From the NCBI GenBank assembly GCA_947623455.1, contig OX392542.1, positions 12,097,625 through 12,161,624 of the forward strand: a stretch of 64,000 nucleotides of DNA, given 5' to 3'. This DNA is from Mimachlamys varia (taxonomy: Eukaryota; Mollusca; Bivalvia; Pectinida; Pectinidae). The notes beneath the pieces were generated by a model, which saw nothing but the letters and a program-made list of their open reading frames with translations, was not told the origin of the DNA and did no database searches. How positions within the stretch are numbered: the stretch's first letter is position 1; each line of letters starts with the position of its first letter. A program made the translations under genes and the position numbers. Below are positions 11,620 to 22,761 of this stretch, piece by piece.

Positions 11620-12590
11620 GAACTGTTTTCACGTTTGTAAGTTTTGAAATGAAATAATGTCTGCAGATGGGGCTTAATTGAACAGAAAAATTATGAACCA
11701 TTTACAGGTAAAATACTGTCGGTAAATTTAACGTAAACGCTTCGCGTTTACGCAATTTACCTCGTGCTCCATTGGATTTATGATCTCACAAACTAAACAA
11801 AATCAAAGGTTAATCCTTAATTGTATATTATCAATTTTCATAACAACAACTTTCATTGAATCGACTACACTTATGAAACATGCGTTATCCAATCATTAAT
11901 ATTACGTTTATCACGCTATGATGTTAAATTGGAGAATTATGAAACTGATGAGTGATTTTGAAGTACATAACCTTTTTACATGTACGTAGACGAAAGCGAC
12001 CGATTTGTCGCAGCCAACTCGTACACTTTACACATTTGTGTGCATAGGGTACTTATCTTACTAGTCCTCGAAACGTCACAAGAAAATATGTATTAGTTGT
12101 GTGAAATAATCTTTACATAAAACCAGGTTGATGTTTATAAAATAGATTATTATTGATAACAAAATTCTACAAATGCTAGTGAACCATACACGCATACTCC
12201 ATTTAACGGTACTTGTAGCTAAATGTACCCGAAACCTGTCTTTGTCATGAGCACTTATCAAATACATTTAAGTGAATGAAATTAAATGTAATTGAAGTAT
12301 ACAATGACAATCTGACCTATATGTATCAGTGCGATGGCCGCAGGTCATTGGTATTGTTATTGTATAGTCATCTAGTGACTACGTGTAATATTCTATTGTG
12401 TGAGGGTTTTGGTTATAATTTCTAAAATGTTTCATATACCTGATATCAAACATTTACATATGCTCATTCTGTATGAGTCTGTGTTGTTCCCTAGGTGTTG
12501 AACGACCAGTCGGCTTTAATAATACTGAACAAAGTCGTGTGACTTTTCCCACGATTAAGACCTGGATCACGTTAAGATAACTCTGCCGTC
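11620..12590. other. 5' flank of fucosyltransferase copy 1
   Basis: No gene is seen. It would hold the promoter and 5' UTR if the exon at 12591 is right. I find no convincing TATA box or other core promoter element. The last 40 bases before the ATG resemble those before the ATG at 36729. Confidence 0.4.
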
Positions 12591-12595
12591 ATGAG
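12591..12595 (+). CDS. Fucosyltransferase copy 1, inferred coding exon 1
   Basis: ATGAG directly followed by a strong splice donor (GTAAGT at 12596). It leaves two bases of a codon, and the large exon at 22762 begins with T, which completes AGT (Ser) and keeps its frame, giving MSQKPRF at the N terminus. The homologous site at 36729 has the same ATGAG and 23 of 25 identical bases around the donor. The phase match and conservation support the exon; the splice itself is inferred. Without it, copy 1 has no proper start codon in its large exon. Confidence 0.6.
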
Positions 12596-12611
12596 GTAAG
12601 TACACAAATAC

Positions 12612-12778
12612 TCAAATGTTAATTGATAATCACAAAAAGTAAAACTTTTAATGGATAATCATAAAGAGTAAAACATTTAATGGATAACCACAGAGAGTAA
12701 AACGTTTAATGGATAATCAAAGAGAGTAAAACTTTAAATGGATAATCACATAGAGAAAACATTTAATGGATAATAAGC
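12612..12778. repeat. 29-bp tandem repeat
   Basis: About 5 to 6 imperfect copies of a 29-bp unit (tttaatggataatcataaag then agtaaaaca). It lies just inside the inferred first intron of fucosyltransferase copy 1. Confidence 0.85.
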
Positions 12779-13224
12779 TATTTCGTCCTTCTGAGACTCG
12801 TCCATAATGCTAATAAATAAGGAGTGAAAGAGGCGGCTGAAGATAATCCAGATAGGGTAGTGCATAAGTTCTATGATTTATCAAGTGCCACGTTTCGAAT
12901 ATTTACAGTGAAATATACATGTGACGGCAAACCGACCAACGACCACAAAGGATTGTACAAATGATATCCCACAGTATAGCACCTTTTAAACTTATTATTC
13001 TATAATTGGTATGTACCACCATACTCATTGTTCTAAATATGATCATATGACATTGATTATTTTCGTCACCAGGAGGTCAATATAACGTACCGCGAGGTCC
13101 GTGGACTGTTATATTAACTCCTTAGTGTAGTTCAGGCATTACAAACTCAACACATGACGGAAACAGCCAAGCTGTCACAAGGGTAATCGAATGCTAGTAT
13201 TTTTATTTCATATAATATTTTTTT

Positions 13225-13510
13225 TCAAATAAAAAAATAATTACAATCAAAGATGACGTAACACACACATGTGCTGCACCTTTTGAGTTTTGTAATATAT
13301 ACAGAATGCGGAAAAAATGAATTAAACTGCACCATACAGCTGTTTCGTCCTTCTAGGACTCTTCAGTGATGCTATGGGCCAAAAGTTGGGAATCCAAAAC
13401 TTCTAAACTTTTGTAGGTGCTTAAAACCCTTTAAATTTATGAATTTAGAAGTAAATTTAAACTAGTTCTGTATAATTTCAAATCGTGTAAATCAAAATGT
13501 ATAATTACAC
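13225..13510 (-). repeat. Interspersed repeat family B, copy 2
   Basis: Inverted relative to the copies at 7368 and 56690. Landmarks on the plus strand are cagctgtttcgtccttctag and ttgggaatccaaaa. Confidence 0.72.
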
Positions 13511-13673
13511 GTACGTACAATATTGAACTTATCATTTATTGTTGACATGAACTCTTCGTTTTTGTCGATTATATTGTTGAAAGCTATTTCTGTTTGTTTG
13601 TTTTTTTAAAAAAATTGTAATTGTAAATCAGTACAAACGTGTAAAAAAGCAAATGTTAACATCAGTTCCCAAC

Positions 13674-13768
13674 AATCCATAGATTTACGGACCTGACCTG
13701 AACAATATACACCTCGACCTTCGGCCTAAGTGAATATTGCCCAGGTCAAGTCCGTAAAACTATGGATT
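13674..13768. mobile_element. Short foldback element, copy 2
   Basis: Homologue of the palindrome at 6141-6238. The arms run from aatccatagatttacgg to the inverted ccgtaaaactatggatt with a tiny loop at about 13720. Having the same palindrome at two unrelated sites supports past mobility. Confidence 0.68.
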
Positions 13769-14587
13769 GACCTCACCGAAATTTAAAGTCTGTCTTTGTG
13801 TAAGATAGCTTAGAGCGGAGTCAAATAATGACCCATATCACTTGGTTTTTATCTATCTGTCCAAAATGACCCTGTGTGGGGGGTAGCTTGAGTTACATGT
13901 CACCATGCATGTGTACAGACAATCGATGCTATCCAGACAGTCAATTGTCATATTGTAAACGCTATGTGTGGCGTACAGGTCTGTGATATATATAAATTAA
14001 CAGGTATACCAATTTGATAGAACCATTAACTCTTCTTAATTCGAATGTAATCGCATGAAGGTCTTAATTTCTTATCTATTCCGGAGCAAACCTACACGTG
14101 ACTGGCAAGGGAATTCAAAATTATATCACGCCCAGTCTTTGAATCGAACCCCAACCATCGTTTGGAAAATTTGTCCTAACCTTTATACAATATGTAAAGT
14201 GTTTGTGAAATGAGTCCAGTGAAACGTATTTGATAAGACTGCATCGTTTGTAAACCAAAGGAAATATATAACGATATAATGCGAAATATTCAGCTACACC
14301 TAAGCCGACCCACCACAATAATCCTGACTACTGGTTTGGGTAGGAACTTCTAATCAAAACTGATAACAGCCATAATAGGATAATCATACCCCAGTATATC
14401 AAGGCCAAAGCCAATTCTATAAACGAAAAAAGTAAACTCTATTTGAAGGAGAAATTTTGAATAAATGATCGATGCTTGTTGTGTTTAGTACACCGTTGTA
14501 TACAAAATGTTTTATTTGTCTATATTCGACCTGTGGATATCGTTATCAGGAAATCTTCAAGACAATCAAGAAAATTTTAAAGTAAAA

Positions 14588-14822
14588 ATCAAAGACACCC
14601 AAGCGTCAACGACACAATCATCTGAATTAAATATCAATTGAACTAGAGGCAAAACATAAACAAAGGAAAGATATAAATGGAAACACGTTTAAAAGTACAA
14701 GAGACTTTTTACTTTATTAAAGGTCTCCATGTAAATCTTTCCTTTGCTCATATTTTGCCCCTAGTTTAATTAATTTTGAGTTCGGATTATGATTTTGTTA
14801 ATGCTTCGGTATTCTCTATTCT
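14588..14822. mobile_element. Foldback of two inverted RT-element ends
   Basis: The left half (aagcgtcaacgacacaatca and onward) and the right half (ending ttaatgcttcggtattctct) are inverted copies of the same RT-element terminus, abutting near 14705. No coding sequence lies between them. It could be a deletion product of an element with inverted ends or a tail-to-tail insertion. Confidence 0.7.
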
Positions 14823-15160
14823 ATTATCTATTAGAGGCAATTTATATCCAAAGTTGTGGGATTCTACCTTGTATATACATGTAGACAGAGTTATCAAAAA
14901 CTAAAAAAGTCGTTAAAACTATTAAACTAGATTTATGTAACCACCTTTTGAACAACTGATGTAGTAATTCAAGCATTTTGTCTTCGTCCCTTCTTACTGA
15001 CTTTACTATAACAGCTGTAGCAATAGTCACAAGATAAGGCAACTCGTTATAACGAGTATAACATTAACGACGTAGCGTATCTCGAAATAACGACTCGGCG
15101 TATCTCGTAACAAACTTACTTGTCATTGAAACTTAACTCATCCCGTATATATAGAGGGCG

Positions 15161-15310
15161 TCTAACAGTGTCTTCAATAATATGAAATATATTTCATGAG
15201 TGTGGCTAATATTTTGATAATTTTCACGAGTGCGCAGTACGGGTGGAACATATCAAAATATTAGCCACATCAGTGAAGTATATTTCGTATTACTGAAGAT
15301 ACTGTTAGAT
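15161..15310. repeat. 150-bp imperfect palindrome
   Basis: The left arm (15161-15220) and right arm (15251-15310) are inverted copies, from tctaacagtgtcttcaataa to the inverted ttactgaagatactgttaga. The centre is about 30 bp. It is probably a foldback element or MITE, with no second copy in the window. Confidence 0.7.
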
Positions 15311-16410
15311 ATTTTGTTTATTACATTTTTGTTGAAAACATCACAACAAGTTGACAATACTTGGTGTAGATACTTTTGCCACTAGCAAGTCAAGACACTT
15401 CCATGGGACAAAATATAATCCTCTCTGTAAATATTTCAATAAGATATGAAAACCCGCCACTAACTTCTTTTGATCACTGATTTTAATGTTGATAACCACC
15501 GAGTCTACACTCGGTAATAAAAGATTGTGAGAATCGAGTAAAATGATGAGTTGTTTTGTCGACATTTATCCAGATGATAAATATCAGTACCAGTCAGGCT
15601 TGTGTGAGTTACACTTTATCCTTATCACTGTCAGAGATAATACTTTTGGCTATATTTTGCGACTTGGAGACGCTGTGCATACTCCGTGTTTCGTATGACA
15701 CAAGTTTCCTCTTATCAAACAAATAGAACTGCTGACCTTCAAATTATAACAGGTTCCTTAGGTAGCTGTGTACGGTAGATCTAGAGATTTATGAAAAAAA
15801 ACCCAATGCCTGAGAATTGTCAACACAGAGATTTAACCGTACACTGTATAGATGTAAATGTACACATTTTTGTAAATTGTATATCATTTCCAATTCATAT
15901 AAAGGAATATGAAGTGTATACACTGATGTATCCTATGTATGGCACTTGTGTGAAAACCATGGTTACCACATCAAAAATTACCGAAAAATGCAAAATATCG
16001 CTGTTTTTGACACAAAATTAGACCTATGCAGATAGGAATTTTTTTCTTAAGTTCTATCTTAAATTAAAGCTTACTAACCTGGTTGCAGAATTATATCCGT
16101 CCCAGCATAGGTCGTACGTTTAGATTTTTCGCTATTTTCCCCTCATGTGTTGTTGTCAAAATTTCACTTCCTGTAAAGCTAGCTTTTCATGTGTTGACAC
16201 CAATTTCGGAAGGGTCAAAATTTTAATCTCTAACCAAATTTTTTTTTCTCTTTTTACAAATGTGAAGTCCACAAAGTCCACTTTATCATGCTTAAGCCAA
16301 TTTTACTCCTGATTTTTTTTTAGATTTTCATAGGCATGCTATTATAGGGGTTATTCATTGTACAAAAATATCACCCATGGCCACATACGCCTTCTGTACA
16401 CTGCCACCTT
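15311..16410. other. Intronic non-coding stretch, nothing recognised
   Basis: Lies within the inferred intron of fucosyltransferase copy 1. Short ORFs only, none with family features. Confidence 0.45.
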
Positions 16411-16411
16411 A

Positions 16412-16726
16412 TATTAGTGCATCGCGTAAGCACGCCTTACATTAGCGCGGCGCACAACGTAATAACGACTTATACATGTATAAGCGCAACGCGTAATCAC
16501 GCCTTACCTTAGGCCGGCGCACAACGTAATAACGACTTTTACATGTATAAGCGCACCGCGTAATCACGCCTTACATTAGCGCGGCGCACAACGTAATACC
16601 GACTTATACATGTATTAGTGCACCGCGTAATCACGTCTTACATTAGCGCGGCGCACAACGTAATAGCGACTTATACATGTATAAGCGCATCGCGTAATAA
16701 CTACTTATATTAGCGCACCGCGTAAA
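16412..16726. repeat. 67-bp tandem repeat, about 4 copies
   Basis: Units combine a block containing cgtaatcacgccttacatta with a block containing cgtaataacgacttatacat and the palindrome tatacatgtata. The first block is the reverse complement of the 28-bp satellite unit at 18195-19383. Terminal units are partial. Confidence 0.85.
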
Positions 16727-16729
16727 AAA

Positions 16730-17420
16730 GACAATGCTTAACACATAAGACATTGTTTATCTATAGTTATATTTTAATTCATTTGGTACCAATTTGAATG
16801 ACTTTCGGGTTGTTTTCGACATCCTTCGATTGCAGAATTTCCGGTATTAAGTACTGTCATTTAAACTATAGAAGGCTTAAATTCTGCCTATTCTTGATTA
16901 TGTGAAATGAACTAATACGAAGGTTGGGAAGATAGACACGTAACAACCTGTTGTACGTTTGACAGCTTTTCGCTTTATAAACTCATTCTCCCATGAAGAC
17001 ACATAATTTTATGGACGCTTTCAAATAAAGGTTTGAATAATTCAATTTTAAATAAAGTTCGTGGATGAATGAGTTAAAGCGCTGCTTTTTCATTCTTTAT
17101 GAGTAACCGTCGGTTGATGATCAAGTAAACATTCCCATGGAGTGGGCGTAGAGCTATCCGCAAAATTCAGTGGCCCGTATCAGGGACATCAGATAGAACT
17201 AAATGCAAAGGTATGCTTATGTAAATGACATTTTGTATATGCATCAAGTAAATGTTGAAGAAATACAGCATGAACATGTTGGATATACATCTACAAAAAT
17301 AAAACATACTTCTTATTAGGTACTTATTTGCTAATCCAAATGTGTATTTAAGGGTGCAATTGATAATGAATTGGGAATAAATAAATCAGGACAGGTAACA
17401 AAAACCCTGTAAAATATTTT
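16730..17420. other. Intronic non-coding stretch, nothing recognised
   Basis: No convincing ORF, RNA or repeat was recognised between the 67-bp array and the RT fragment. Confidence 0.45.
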
Positions 17421-17423
17421 ATT

Positions 17424-17800
17424 TCACTTTCAGATATATCGACGATGTGTTTTCTATCAACAACAAGACTTTTGCTTACCACATCGATCGTAATTATCTC
17501 TCTGAACTAAAAGACACAATAGACACTTCTACATCAGCTGCTTACCCCGATTTCTATTTAAACTACATCATGTATGACAAACATGGACAGCTTACTACTA
17601 AGCTATATGCTAAACGTGACGCTTTAAATTTTCCGATTGTAACATCCCTGCTTCTCCAACTTATGGTGTTTACATGTCGCAGTTGATTCGTTATCTAGGG
17701 TTTGCTCTAAATAACGTGATTTTTGTGATTGAGGTCGACTGCTGACAAACAAACAAGCAACACAGGGATTCGAGAGATGTAGGTTTTCCAACATTTTATA
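17424..17800 (+). pseudogene. Reverse transcriptase fragment with YIDD motif
   Basis: The translation from about 17424 reads FTFRYIDDVFSINN, including the YxDD catalytic motif of reverse transcriptases. It continues through a ELKDTIDTSTSA and LTTKLYAKRD region seen in the other relics. The frame is kept to about 17686. After a deletion and shifts, LLTNKQATQGFERCRF-like sequence follows to about 17790. The 5' part of the RT domain is absent. It belongs to the same family as relics at 8.9, 21.5, 42.3-43.5 and 58.8-60.2 kb. It sits in the intron of fucosyltransferase copy 1. Confidence 0.78.
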
Positions 17801-18049
17801 CCACACATTCTGATGAGTTTCACTAATAATGGTTTTAACGATTCTACACACCAGGTGGCAAACTTGTACTATAGGTTGCTACAGCAACCAGCATGGCGGG
17901 CACATAAAACATCTAATGCCACCAGGGGCGGTTATACATATATACAATGTAGGACATCATAAGTATATTATTGTAAATAGTTTCGATTTGTAACGAATAA
18001 TTACCCCAAACCGTCTACATTTAGCATATCCGAGATTATATATGAAAAA

Positions 18050-18180
18050 AGATCACATAACACCAAAGCATCAACAAAACTGTAATCCGAACTCAAAATC
18101 GATTAAACATGGATACCCTTGTAAAAGTACAAGATAATAAGACCAGATGTTCCGGAAGAGTAAGCATATTCATCGGTAAT
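18050..18180 (-). mobile_element. RT-element end, left of satellite
   Basis: Minus-oriented terminus (ccaaagcatcaacaaaactg through the block with aatcgattaaac), stopping at the start of the 28-bp satellite. An oppositely oriented terminus lies on the other side of the array at 19395-19475. Confidence 0.7.
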
Positions 18181-18194
18181 ATAAGTAATTATTA

Positions 18195-19383
18195 CACAGT
18201 GCGCTAATGTAAGGCGTGATTTCGCGGTGCGCTAATGTAAGGCGTGATTACGCGGTGCGCTAATGTAAGGCGTGATTACGCGGTGCGCTAATGTAAGGCG
18301 TGATTACGCGGTGTGCTAATGTAAGGCGTGATTACGCGGTGCGCTTATGTAAGGCGTGATTACGCGGTGCGCTTATGTAAGGCGTGATTACGCGGTGCGT
18401 TAATGTAAGGCGTGATTACGCGGTGCGCTAATGTAAGGCGTGATTACGCGATGCGCTAATGTAAGGCGTGATTACGCGGTGCGCTAATGTAAGGCTTGAT
18501 TACGCGGTGCGCTTATGTAAGGCTTGATTACGCGGTGCGCTAATGTAAGGCGTGATTACGCGGTGCGCTAATGTAAGGCGTGATTACGCGGTGCGCTAAT
18601 GTAAGGCGTGATAACGCGGTGCGCTAATGTAAGGCGTGATTACGCGGTGCGCTAATGTAAGGCGTGATTACGCGATGCGCTAATGTAAGGCGTGATTACG
18701 CGGTGCGCTAATGTAAGGCGTGATTACCCGGTGCGCTAATGTAAGGCGTGATTATGCAGTGCGCTAATGTAAGGCGTGATTACGCGGTGCGCTAATGTAA
18801 GGCGTGATTACGCGGTGCGCTAATGTAAGGCGTGATTACGCGGTGCGCTAATGTAAGGCGTGATAACGCGGTGCGCTAATGTAAGGCGTGATTACGCGGT
18901 GCGCTAATGTAAGGCGTGATTACGCGATGCGCTAATGTAAGGCGTGATTACGCGGTGCGCTAATGTAAGGCGTGATTACGCGGTGCGCTAATGTAAGGCG
19001 TGATTATGCGGTGCGCTAATGTAAGGCGTGATTACGCGGTGTGCTAATGTAAGGCGTGATTACGCGGTGCGCTAATGTAAGGCGTGATTACGCGGTGCGC
19101 TAATGTAAGGCGTGATTACGCGGTGCGCTAATGTAAGGCGTGATTATGCGGTGCGCTAATGTAAGGCGTGATTACGCGGTGCGCTAATGTAAGGCGTGAT
19201 TACGCGGTGCGCTAATGTAAGGCGTGGTTAAGCAGTGTGCTAATGTAAGGCGTGATTACGCGGTGCGCTAATGTATGGCGTGATTACGAGGAGCGCTAAT
19301 GTAAGGCGTGATTACGCGGTGCGCTAATGTAAGGCGTGGTTACGCGGTGCGCTAATGTAAGGCGTGGTTAAGCAGTGTGCTAT
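18195..19383. repeat. 28-bp satellite array, about 42 copies
   Basis: Highly homogeneous 28-bp unit (gcgctaatgtaaggcgtgat then tacgcggt) running without a break. Single-base variants recur in several units, which suggests amplification of multi-unit blocks. It is more GC-rich than its surroundings. The array is flanked by inverted RT-element ends. Confidence 0.95.
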
Positions 19384-19394
19384 GTCGTTTCATC

Positions 19395-19475
19395 GACGAC
19401 GTTTGCCATGAAAATCTAGTTTAATCGATTTTCAGGACGGGTTATGATTTTGCTAACGCTTCGGTATTCTCTCAT
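19395..19475 (+). mobile_element. RT-element end, right of satellite
   Basis: Contains a short minus-oriented piece (catcgacgacgtttgccatg) and then a plus-oriented terminus ending ctaacgcttcggtattctct. Together with 18050-18180 it brackets the 28-bp array in inverted orientation. Confidence 0.68.
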
Positions 19476-19479
19476 TTTT

Positions 19480-20885
19480 TTTTACTTTCGCTTTGATAAC
19501 ACTGCCTGATTTGTAAACCAAAGAGAATATATGTCAACATCTTTTAAAATATTCACCCCCCACATACAACCCACCAAAATCCTTACTATTGGTTTGGGGT
19601 AGGACTAATAACAGCTGACAGCAGGCATAACATGTAAACTTCACCCTGGTATATCAAGGCCACAGCTAACTCGGTCAAAGAACAAAATAAGACTTATTCA
19701 ATTACAGCCGCACAATTCAATGGATTTTTTAAAATAAATTATTGAAGGTAGTATACATCGATATATGCAACATGTCTACGTTCGACCAGTGCAAATCGTT
19801 AGCGGGATATACACTAAAATGGAAAAGATAGCATAAAAGATGATACCCTAGATGAATGTACCGAACGAAGGGTGTGTATACAATATTGAGGCAAACAATG
19901 CTTAAGCTGCTTCGCCATGTCAATTGCAGCCACTTTATAGTAGGTTTTGTAATCGTTTAAAGATACACGTTTAGCTAACGATATGCAATCGAGTAGCGTA
20001 GATTTCCATATCCTATTTGTCGAGAACGATCCCTTTACCTGTAATGAGACGCTCTTAGGAATAACTTTGCATATTGAAAAGGACAGGATTTATGGAACAG
20101 TGACTTTAGGGTATACACGGACGGTATATCTGTATGCATATTGACATAGAAGTAAGATAATACTGTTGTAGTCAGTCGTCAGGTTTACTGTTGTGTTGCT
20201 AAAATGAACTGGTAGAAGTTGCTTTAAAACAATGGATCTCGCAACAAACGAAGTTTAATGGACTTGAATAAAATTGAATTTGTTGTACAAATAGTTCGTT
20301 GCATCAATAAAAGGAATGGAAATGCAACTTGATGCAGATTTCGTAATACAGCTTTGCAATTATCGAACAAAGCATCTGGTAGCAATAAAGAAGTCATAAA
20401 AAACATGTAAAGATCCTTTAATGTATAGATATATATTCAGTGTATTTTTTCGCTCTCTCAAATAAAGTCCAAAATGGAATTATGCTGAAAGCATGCACCA
20501 TTACTTGAACCAACAAATGATTGTACACTATATATGTATTGCACTAAATATTGTCCAGGTAAGTTCACGGTTGATTGGCGATTCGTTATATGAGTGTGTA
20601 TTTACTAAGACAGTCAGAGGAAGGGACACAAGAAGGCGTTCGATATGAACAGAAATTCGTTATGTAAAATTCGTTGTACAATTGGTTATATTACTTATAT
20701 TATGAAGTGGTGCTGTAGGGTTTGATTTTTATTTCGATATACGTGAAATTTCGTCCTAACCGAGTTCATTGCATTCGAGTTTTACTGTATTACCTTTGGA
20801 TTTGATTATAGTAAAGCAATCGCTTGACTCCGAGATTGAACGTCAGTAATTCACATCAGTAGCATCACTAATTTGTAAACAAGAA
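19480..20885. other. Intronic non-coding stretch, nothing recognised
   Basis: No gene or element was recognised. Short AT-rich ORFs only. The part near 19540-19640 resembles 14260-14400 (ccaccaaaatccttactatt against ccaccacaataatcctgact), so a low-copy repeat is present. Confidence 0.45.
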
Positions 20886-20889
20886 AAAA

Positions 20890-21120
20890 TATCAGAGAAC
20901 ACCAAAGTATCAACAAAACCACAATCCGAACTCAAAATCGAATAAACTAGAGGCAAAATAGGAACAAAGGAAATATTAACATGGAGACCATCGGAAAAGT
21001 ACAGGGGAATAAAATCAGGTGTTTCGGAAGAGTAAGTGTCTTCTGCTTCATCGACAGCACCCACCATATACATCTTGGGCACGTCCAAATAAAACATCAA
21101 TTCCTCAAAATGGGAACCGA
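20890..21120 (-). mobile_element. RT-element 3' UTR fragment
   Basis: Minus-oriented terminus and UTR of the RT-element family, from the accaaagtatcaacaaaacc end through the gcttcatcgacagcacccac block. No coding part is attached. The ORFs on both strands here are not genes. Confidence 0.7.
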
Positions 21121-21309
21121 GTCGTCCAGTTTTAGAAGGATATGGAATATTGAACTATATACCGTCTTAAACCTGAAAACCAGACTAATGAAACATAAGC
21201 AATCGAGCTGAAACTAAACTAAAATTATTGTGTGACACGGGAATATCAAAAAGTATAGTTTGTATGCGGTTATGCGTTTTTATATTTAAACCTTCCAACA
21301 CAGAAGAAA

Positions 21310-21930
21310 AAAATCAGAGAATAAACAGGAGTAAGCAAAAACAAGATCGGAACTAAAAATCGTTTAAACTAGGGACAAAATATGCCCAAAAAGGAATAAA
21401 TAAATGTCATGGCCTCAATGTGAGAGCGAGCTGAGACATTATTCTCAATCACAACAAGCATACTATTGAGCATAACAAAAAATGTCCAAAGCCCAATGCA
21501 AGAATAAAAAAAAAATTCTCAATGGAACCAAAATGGCGACGATGAAACATATGGTCTTCATCAACTCGTATCCCTCGAATCCCTGTTTCGTACGTTTGTT
21601 TGTTAGCAGCCAACATATATAACAGAAATATCGATATTTAGAGCATGGCCAAGAAAAACGAATCAACAGCGACATTTTAACATCAAAGGTTGGAGATGCC
21701 GGGATGTAACTATCAAGAAAGGGAAAATTCACGTCCGGAAAATCGAAAATTTACTGCAAGCTGTCCATGTTGGTCATAATTTAAGTAACGATCGAGTAAA
21801 ACTATTAAAAAATTAAAGCAATTTCCTGAACAGATGTAATTTCTGACACTATTGATGGTGTATTTTGAGAAATTTATGAAGTATGTCGTTTTTGCTATAT
21901 CGCATTGACTTAAAATAAAACACAATTTTA
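21310..21930 (-). pseudogene. RT-element relic, C-terminal ORF and 3' UTR
   Basis: Minus-strand translation shows LDRYLNYDQHGQL near 21790, then NFPFLDSYIPASPTF and LLTNKRTKQGFEGYELMKT near 21732-21540. These match the relics at 59.2-59.5 kb and 42.3 kb. The 3' UTR follows toward 21310. The catalytic RT core is absent and frames are broken. Confidence 0.72.
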
Positions 21931-21934
21931 CTGC

Positions 21935-22484
21935 TTGGTTGTATTCGTCTGACATGCTTCACTGTATTACCGGGAACAAATCATTATCGGTCTCATCGGG
22001 CTGCTCAAATTTGTGGAATACGTGTAGTTTTCAAACAAGAAATTTGATAATGGATATGACACCACAAAAACAGGTATTGTTAAATGCTAACAATTACGTT
22101 TATTGCTATGTGCAACATTTAAAAATTTAAGTGTACTGTTTAGTTATCACATATTCCGGTTACCTCCTGTAATCATTTATCTTCAATGACCTATAACACC
22201 GCCAATCATTTACATTGGCTAAACAACCGCAGAGGAAAAAATGTATTGACTCAAAGTTTCTGTTTTCATGTATATGTGGTGAGCAAAATAAATAAATTAA
22301 TAAAAGAAGAATAGAAATAATGAAAATTAAAAAAAGAACCAAAACGAAGACTTTTGATTCATATTTTATAAATGCATTGATTGAATAATGAATCTTAACT
22401 GCAACTGGACTAGTAGTTGTTGTGTTAATATGATTTTCAACCTCCTTTTAATTGATCACAAATACAATATTGTATTTATAAGTT
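21935..22484. other. Intronic non-coding stretch, nothing recognised
   Basis: No feature was recognised between the RT relic and the 44-bp array. Confidence 0.45.
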
Positions 22485-22740
22485 ACATGTTCTCTTTGTC
22501 ATTTCGAGTCCTGATCTATATATTAATTACATGTTCTCTTTGTCATTTCGAGTCCTGATCTGTATATTAATTACATGTTCTCTTTGTCATTTCGAGTCCT
22601 GATCTATATATTAATTACATGTTCTCTTTGTCATTTCGAGTCCTGATCTGTATATTAATTACATGTTCTCTTTGTCATTTCGAGTCCTGATCTATATGTT
22701 AATTACATGTACATGTTCTCTTTGTTATTTCGACTTACAT
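22485..22740. repeat. 44-bp tandem repeat before copy 1 acceptor
   Basis: About 5 to 6 copies of a 44-bp unit (gttctctttgtcatttcgag then tcctgatctatatattaattacat), ending about 20 bp before the splice acceptor. The array at 43566-46088 before copy 2 has a clearly homologous unit of the same length. Confidence 0.92.
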
Positions 22741-22761
22741 GTTCTTTTTTATATTTTTCAG

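Noticed and set aside
18195..19383. CRISPR array
   Set aside because: The 28-bp units are directly adjacent with no variable spacers, and the genome is eukaryotic. It is a satellite.
22739..22761. Start of copy 1 at the ATG in the intron
   Set aside because: It would translate the pyrimidine tract and the acceptor itself. The inferred exon at 12591 explains the frame better.
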